From positions 1 through 8,304 of the forward strand of contig JAIDUY010000325.1 of NCBI GenBank assembly GCA_029059965.1: a stretch of DNA of 8,304 bases, written 5' to 3'. The translations under genes and the position numbers were made by a program. The stretch is from Muribaculaceae bacterium (lineage in GTDB: Bacteria; Bacteroidota; Bacteroidia; Bacteroidales; Muribaculaceae). Of the stretch, positions 4,474 through 8,304 are shown in pieces; the first letter of the stretch is position 1, and every line of letters begins with the position of its first letter. Below the pieces are notes generated by a model, which did no database searches, was not told the DNA's origin, and saw only the letters and a program-made list of their open reading frames with translations.

Positions 4474-6365
4474 GACAGGCGTCGCTCTATTTCGGGCGTG
4501 GTGATAACGGTGAACACAGGCAGGCCGTCGGGAGTAATGGCGGGTGAATCGCACGCGAACAGGTCGGACACGATGCCTTCCATCTCGGCTTTGGACAGCG
4601 GTGCTCCGGGCGCGATGGCGGCGCTGCGGGCCATGGCGAGAGCTGCGGGAGCGCGGAATGCCTCGCCGTCAAGACTCTCGGGAGGCAGGCCTCCGAGCAG
4701 GTCGGACAGCGCCTCGGCGGGCGAGACCGAGGCAAGGAGAGCCGGCACGGCCTCGATGCTCCACGAGGGGCCTCCGTTGTGAGTCACATCGAAGCCGAGT
4801 TCACGCAGGTGCTCGCCGAGCCCCTGCAGAAGGGCGCTGCGGTCGGGCGCAAGCTCGATGTCCTCGGGGAAAATCAGTTTCTGCGATGCGAGGGGGCTGT
4901 CGCCCATCTGCCTGAGTATACGGTCGTAGATAATGCGTATGTGGGCGCGCTGCTGGTGTATGAAGGTGATGCCGTCGCGTCGCACGGTAATGATGATTCC
5001 GTCGGGGCTGTGCAGACATGCGGGAGCGGGAGCCTCAAGTGTATCGCTCTGAGCGTCGAGCAGGCTGCCGAAGCTGAAGTCTGCCGGAGAATCGGTATTC
5101 ATGCTGCTGGCGCGCAGTCCGCCGAGCGACTCCTCGCGCCTGCGGCTGAAATTCTCGTAGAGTTTCTCCCAGTCGCTTCGGCTGCTCGCTCCCGAAGGAC
5201 GGTCCCACGAGGCCGCGCGCAGCGACGGCGACGGAGTCCCGCCGGACACGGGTGCGGCAAAGGGATTAAAGTCGCTGTCGGTGCCTTCATCGGGCGTCGA
5301 CACTGTACTGTCGGGAGCGAACAGGGGGATGTCGGGGCTCTGTTCAGCGTCAAAATCGAGGGCGCCGGCGGCCTGTGTCTTGCCGAGGGTTTCCTTGACA
5401 GCCGCCTCGAGTATCTGGAAGATGGCCTGCTCGTGTTCGAACTTTATCTCGTACTTCTGGGGGTGGATGTTGACGTCTATGGTCTCGGGAGCGACTTCAA
5501 AGTTGATGAAGTATGCCGGCTGTGTGTCGGGCGCTATCATCTGCTCGTAGCATCGCGTTATGGCCTTGTGGAACAGCGGATGGCGCATATTGCGGCCATT
5601 TACGAAGAAGAACTGCGGTGCACCGCGGCGCTTGGCGAAGCGCGGCATGCCCACGAATCCGCTGATGTGCACCAGCGATGTCTCCGTGCCGATAGGGGCA
5701 AGCTGGCTCTCGAGGGTCTTGCCGAACAGGGCGCCGATGCGCTGCTTGAAGCTTCCGCGCAGGAACTGATGCATGGTCACATCGTTATGGATGAGCGTGA
5801 AGTCTACGTCGGTATTGACAAGGGCCAGACGCTCGAACTCGCGCAGAATGTGGCTGAGCTCGACGCTGTCTTTCTTGAGGAACTTGCGCCGGGCGGGCAT
5901 ATGGAAGAATATATTCTTGACCATAAGATTGGTTCCGGGCGCGCAGGCGACGGGCTCCTGAGCCTCGAACTTGCTTTCGGAGACAAGCAGGCGCGTGCCG
6001 ACGGCGTCCTCGCGGCGCATGGTGCGCAGGTCGATCTGCGCCACGGCGGCTATCGAGGGCAGGGCCTCGCCGCGGAAGCCCATGGTGTGGAGCGAGTAGA
6101 GGTCGGAGGCCGAGGCTATCTTGCTGGTGGCGTGGCGTTCGAAGGCCATGCGCGCGTCGGTGGGACTCATGCCCGAGCCGTTGTCGACAACCTGTATGAG
6201 GGTTCGGCCTGCATCCTTGATTACAATAGTAATGGCAGTCGCTCCGGCATCGACGGAATTCTCGACGAGTTCCTTGATTACCGAGGCGGGACGCTGTATG
6301 ACTTCACCGGCGGCAATCTGGTTGGCCACCGAGTCGGGGAGGAGACGGATTACATCGCTGTTCAT
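4470..6365 (-). CDS. mutL: DNA mismatch repair protein MutL
   Basis: The product has 631 residues, normal for MutL. MutL links mismatch recognition by MutS to strand incision and removal. The N-terminal GHKL ATPase is intact: KELVENS (31-37) with the catalytic Glu32 and Asn36, DNGSGM (61-66), and GFRGEAL (96-102). The HPQKYEIKF segment (301-309) holds the conserved lysine of the transducer domain. A variable, proline- and serine-rich linker covers about 335-445, and the C-terminal dimerisation domain about 450-631. The metal-binding motif of endonuclease-type MutL, DQHA(X)2E(X)4E, aligns with HQQRAHIRIIYD (470-481) and is not conserved, and no CPHGRP motif is seen near the end (SPAITPDGLP instead). 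The protein probably lacks its own nicking activity. The start is supported by a TAAATTTG box five bases away. The gene overlaps the downstream DUF6377-type gene by four bases. Confidence 0.97.
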   Translation of the reverse strand: MNSDVIRLLPDSVANQIAAGEVIQRPASVIKELVENSVDAGATAITIVIKDAGRTLIQVVDNGSGMSPTDARMAFERHATSKIASASDLYSLHTMGFRGEALPSIAAVAQIDLRTMRREDAVGTRLLVSESKFEAQEPVACAPGTNLMVKNIFFHMPARRKFLKKDSVELSHILREFERLALVNTDVDFTLIHNDVTMHQFLRGSFKQRIGALFGKTLESQLAPIGTETSLVHISGFVGMPRFAKRRGAPQFFFVNGRNMRHPLFHKAITRCYEQMIAPDTQPAYFINFEVAPETIDVNIHPQKYEIKFEHEQAIFQILEAAVKETLGKTQAAGALDFDAEQSPDIPLFAPDSTVSTPDEGTDSDFNPFAAPVSGGTPSPSLRAASWDRPSGASSRSDWEKLYENFSRRREESLGGLRASSMNTDSPADFSFGSLLDAQSDTLEAPAPACLHSPDGIIITVRRDGITFIHQQRAHIRIIYDRILRQMGDSPLASQKLIFPEDIELAPDRSALLQGLGEHLRELGFDVTHNGGPSWSIEAVPALLASVSPAEALSDLLGGLPPESLDGEAFRAPAALAMARSAAIAPGAPLSKAEMEGIVSDLFACDSPAITPDGLPVFTVITTPEIERRLS

Positions 6366-6369
6366 AGTG

Positions 6370-6377
6370 CAAATTTA
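6370..6377 (-). promoter_or_regulatory. -7 box of mutL, predicted leaderless transcript
   Basis: On the minus strand TAAATTTG (6377-6370) is followed by CACT and then the ATG (6365-6363). Transcription would start at or within a base or two of the ATG. No clear -33 TTG lies at 19-21 bp; a TTTG at 6393-6390 is too close. Confidence 0.55.
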
Positions 6378-6393
6378 GCGAAAAATCCGCAAA

Positions 6394-6431
6394 CATTCAT
6401 TTCGGCGCCCGTGTGCGCACCGAAATAAATG
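6394..6431 (-). terminator. Hairpin terminator between the membrane-protein gene and mutL
   Basis: CATT-ATTTCGG (6394-6405, one mismatched base) pairs with CCGAAAT-AATG (6420-6431), an 11-bp stem with a single mismatch. Further G-C pairs lie inside it. It starts 15 bases after the stop of the minus-strand membrane-protein gene and just before the mutL promoter. The T run after it on the minus strand is short (TTT), so it may be a weak terminator or also shape mutL regulation. Confidence 0.5.
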
Positions 6432-6446
6432 TTAAGTCATCTCGGT

Positions 6447-7328
6447 TCAGGAGAATACGTAGTTGCGCAGGTAGTTCACCACCGACACCGCGGGCAGGAT
6501 GAACACAAGAAAAACGGAGATGAGTATTGCAAGAATAATCGAGAATAAGGTCGCGGAATTGTCGTCCTCAGTCGTCGTGGTGCCGTCGCTCCACTTGGTC
6601 ACGGTACGGTAGGTAGGCGCGGTGGCGATTCCGCCGAGCAGTCCGGCGATGATTCCGGTGAGCATCGACGACTCTCCTCGGCCTTCAAGCTCCTTGCGAA
6701 TCAGCACATAGTCGGGTTTCATCGAGGCCATCGAGTAGAGAAGCGTATAGATTACGCCGAAAGTAATGGCCTGGGGCCAGGCGTTGCCGCCCCATCCCAT
6801 CAGCACCACTAAAATCCACAGAACCACGAGCATTGTTTTGGATGCCGTGAACGTGCGTTTGCGCATATCGTTGACGATGTCGCCCAGGCGATTGAGGTCG
6901 TCGACTACCTCGGGGCTGGTTGGACGCATGGCCACGCAGCGCTCGTAGGCTTCGGCGGCACTCTTTACCTTGGAGCGGCGCAGAGGCAGCGTGCATTCGT
7001 CGCCGGAGCCGTCGTAGAACACTTCCCAGGTGTTGACTTCGGCCACGATTAAGTCCTCGACCTCGTCATCCTCCTGCTCGTTGGCATAGGCGGGATAGCC
7101 CTCGGAGGCACGCAGGGAGCTCATCTCCTCGGGAGTCCAGTCGATGCGCAGCTTCTTGCGGAAAAAGAGAATGTAGAACATATGACCCACCATTGCGAGG
7201 ACTGCGAGAAGAATGAGAACCATAATGAACGGCGAGTTCATGAGGCCGGCACCGTGCGCGCGGCCGGCACAGAAAGCGAACGGCGAAGAAAGCAGGGCAA
7301 ACGCCACCACGTAATGTCTTGTTTTCAT
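6447..7328 (-). CDS. Multi-spanning membrane protein of unknown function
   Basis: I do not recognise this 293-residue protein. Residues 1-27 look like a signal peptide (MKTRHYVVAFALLSSPFAFC), possibly followed by a first anchor at 32-56 (PFIMVLILLAVLAMVGHMFY). An acidic soluble region of about 100 residues follows (EQEDDEVEDLIVAEV at 84-98; KSAAEAYERCVAMRPTSPEV at 122-141 resembles a single helical repeat). Further hydrophobic segments lie at about 165-181, 186-204, 221-236 and 258-286. The soluble domain sits between the first and second membrane helices. No catalytic motif is visible. The gene has its own promoter, faces away from alkD and is separated from mutL by a hairpin, so it is probably a single-gene unit. 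Confidence 0.8.
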   Translation of the reverse strand: MKTRHYVVAFALLSSPFAFCAGRAHGAGLMNSPFIMVLILLAVLAMVGHMFYILFFRKKLRIDWTPEEMSSLRASEGYPAYANEQEDDEVEDLIVAEVNTWEVFYDGSGDECTLPLRRSKVKSAAEAYERCVAMRPTSPEVVDDLNRLGDIVNDMRKRTFTASKTMLVVLWILVVLMGWGGNAWPQAITFGVIYTLLYSMASMKPDYVLIRKELEGRGESSMLTGIIAGLLGGIATAPTYRTVTKWSDGTTTTEDDNSATLFSIILAILISVFLVFILPAVSVVNYLRNYVFS

Positions 7329-7371
7329 TGGATGTACGATTTCTAAGGTTTGAACGAATCAGGATTATGTG

Positions 7372-7402
7372 CAAAAATAAGCAATTACAAACTCACTTGC
7401 AA
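7372..7402 (-). promoter_or_regulatory. Promoter of the unknown membrane-protein gene
   Basis: On the minus strand TTG (7402-7400), a 20-bp spacer and TATTTTTG (7379-7372) match the Bacteroidetes promoter consensus. The leader to the ATG at 7328 would be about 40 nt. Confidence 0.65.
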
Positions 7403-7433
7403 GCGATGAAGCTCTAACTCCATCAGAAATTTC

Positions 7434-7454
7434 GCGATTTAGCACAAAAATCGC
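7434..7454. promoter_or_regulatory. Inverted repeat inside the alkD promoter, operator candidate
   Basis: GCGATTT (7434-7440) and AAATCGC (7448-7454) are a perfect 7-bp inverted repeat with a 7-nt centre. It ends directly before the alkD -7 box and so fills the spacer where a repressor would block RNA polymerase. Both arms together span 21 bp, two turns of DNA, as expected for a dimeric regulator. The regulator is not known. Confidence 0.5.
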
Positions 7455-7462
7455 TAACTTTG
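7455..7462 (+). promoter_or_regulatory. -7 box of alkD, predicted leaderless transcript
   Basis: TAACTTTG (7455-7462) is followed six bases later by the ATG at 7469, so the transcript should start at or just before the start codon. The -33 region has only TTCG (7431-7434), a poor match to TTTG. With the inverted repeat in the spacer, this suggests regulated rather than constant expression. Confidence 0.6.
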
Positions 7463-7468
7463 CACACT

Positions 7469-8200
7469 ATGAACAACTATATTTCCGACAAAATGGAATC
7501 TCGCATGTGCGCCATGGCCGACGAGGCCCAGGCCGCACATCTGAGCCGTTTCTTCCGCACAGCGCCCGGACAGTACGGCGAAGGCGACCGCTTTCTCGGC
7601 ATTCGTGTGCCGGCAACACGCGCCCTGCTACGCGAGTTCCGCGACCGTGCCACTGCCGCCGATGCCGAAAGGCTCACAGCCTCGCCATGGCACGAGGTGC
7701 GACTGGCCGGATTCCTGCTCCTTGTCCATCTCTATGGCAAAGCCGAGAAGCACAATCCTGCCGAAGCCGAAAACATCGTAAAGCTCTATCTCTCGCTCAT
7801 AAGCCGGGGCAACAACTGGGACCTCGTAGACCTTGCAGCTCCCGGCATCCTGGGCCGCTGGCTGGTCCTGAACCCGGAGAGGCGCGACATCCTCGACCGC
7901 CTTGCCGCGATGTCGGACAGCCTGTGGCACCAGCGAGTAGCGATAGTAGCCACATGGACACTGAACCGCAACGGGGAGTTCGACGACACCCTGCGGATAG
8001 TCACTGCCCTGCTCCACCACAGGCACGACCTCATCCACAAGGCTTGCGGATGGATGCTGCGCGAGGTCGGCAAGCGCGGAGGATTCGGACAGCTGTGCGC
8101 CTTCCTCGACGCAAACGCCCCGGTAATGCCCCGCACGATGCTGCGCTACGCCCTCGAGAAGTTCCCGCCCGAGCTGCGCGCGCACTACATGAAAGCCTGA
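7469..8200 (+). CDS. AlkD-like DNA alkylation repair glycosylase
   Basis: The product has 243 residues, close to Bacillus AlkD. The family is built of HEAT-like helical repeats that wrap DNA and remove positively charged alkylated bases such as 3-methyladenine and 7-methylguanine without flipping them out. Visible hallmarks are the N-terminal FLGIRVPATRALLREF (42-57), which matches the family's G(I/V)R.P..R opening, HEVRLAGFLLLV (75-86), and the catalytic-region motif NNWDLVD (115-121), whose Trp117 and Asp121 correspond to the active-site Trp/Asp pair. Further matches are HQRVAIVATW (154-163) and the C-terminal IHKACGWMLREVGKR (189-203). The frame could start at a TTG at 7460, but that lies inside the promoter box, so the ATG at 7469 is used. 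A group II intron end follows 28 bases after the stop, on the other strand. Confidence 0.92.
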   Translation: MNNYISDKMESRMCAMADEAQAAHLSRFFRTAPGQYGEGDRFLGIRVPATRALLREFRDRATAADAERLTASPWHEVRLAGFLLLVHLYGKAEKHNPAEAENIVKLYLSLISRGNNWDLVDLAAPGILGRWLVLNPERRDILDRLAAMSDSLWHQRVAIVATWTLNRNGEFDDTLRIVTALLHHRHDLIHKACGWMLREVGKRGGFGQLCAFLDANAPVMPRTMLRYALEKFPPELRAHYMKA

Positions 8201-8228
8201 GCGTACCCGACTAAACGGCCACACCTTA

Positions 8229-8304
8229 ATCGAGTAGGAGGTAAACACTAATCATAGGGTGTTTATCTCCTACTTTCGTGTTTACCGTCCTCTCACACCA
8301 CCGT
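8229..8304 (-). mobile_element. 3' end of a group II intron, truncated by the window edge
   Basis: Read on the minus strand from 8304, the sequence begins ACGGTGGTGTGAGAGGACGG, which matches the stretch after domain V in bacterial group II introns as I know them. It ends CCTCCTACTCGAT at 8229, the typical 3' terminus with an adenosine seven bases from the end in the branch-point position. Between them is a domain VI hairpin with a 16-bp stem (8274-8259 with 8248-8233, one G-U pair) and a 10-nt loop. The maturase/reverse transcriptase and the 5' half would lie beyond the window. The intron is antisense to alkD and starts 28 bp after its stop, so the gene is intact. In the simple fold the branch A is base-paired rather than bulged. 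If it is not an intron, the hairpin would act as the alkD terminator. Confidence 0.7.

Noticed and set aside
4474..4554. N-terminal extension of the DUF6377-type protein
   Set aside because: It would add 27 Arg/His-rich residues before a normal signal peptide and overlap the mutL coding region; the ATGA start is more natural.
4779..6428. Long plus-strand reading frame (549 codons) opposite mutL
   Set aside because: It lies wholly antisense to a clear MutL, its translation shows no recognisable domain, and long antisense frames are common in GC-rich coding DNA.
7507..8214. Second plus-strand frame overlapping alkD
   Set aside because: It is an out-of-phase shadow; the AlkD frame carries the family motifs and the promoter spacing.
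1..8304. CRISPR arrays, tRNA or rRNA genes, insertion-sequence transposases
   Set aside because: I saw no regularly spaced repeats, no cloverleaf with a TTCRA arm, no rRNA-like sequence and no transposase motifs.

Overview
The window looks like chromosome of a gut-type Bacteroidales bacterium, most likely near Muribaculaceae. The evidence is GC-rich coding DNA separated by AT-rich gaps, no Shine-Dalgarno sequences before the starts, and repeated promoter -7 boxes of the Bacteroidetes form TAnnTTTG, several with a TTG or TTTG about 19-20 bp upstream. The protein families point the same way: a DUF6377-type membrane regulator, an SBF-like transporter and a short divergent Crp/Fnr regulator. The genus is an inference from composition and families.

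Left part (1-2500), minus strand. The window opens inside a secreted protein of unknown function, of which only the N-terminus is present. A gap of about 370 bp follows, with a perfect AT palindrome and two plus-strand -7 boxes that lead to no gene. Next come a Crp/Fnr-family regulator with its own terminator and, upstream of it, an SBF/bile-acid-symporter-like transporter. Each has its own -7 box.

Middle gap (2434-2922). No protein gene is visible here, but this is the most unusual stretch. A textbook promoter (TTTG, 19 bp, TAATTTTG) reads on the minus strand into about 245 nt that ends in a 12-bp terminator-like hairpin. The predicted transcript contains a very long rod-shaped stem-loop and a 9-bp closing stem near its 5' end. 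I read it as a structured small RNA, possibly a 6S-like RNA. The alternative is a long attenuated leader of the transporter gene.

Right-centre (2923-6377), minus strand. mutL and a membrane-bound TPR/HTH regulator overlap by ATGA, so they are probably one translationally coupled operon. The MutL C-terminal domain lacks a recognisable endonuclease metal-binding motif.

Right part (6378-8304). A hairpin separates mutL from a multi-spanning membrane protein of unknown function. That gene is divergent from an AlkD-like DNA alkylation repair glycosylase, and the 140-bp gap between them holds both promoters plus a 7-bp inverted repeat just before the alkD -7 box. Twenty-eight bases after the alkD stop, the sequence becomes the 3' end (domain VI and the tail of domain V) of a group II intron on the minus strand. 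Its reverse transcriptase and 5' end lie outside the window. Two DNA-repair genes, mutL and alkD, therefore sit close together, and both appear to be transcribed with almost no 5' leader.
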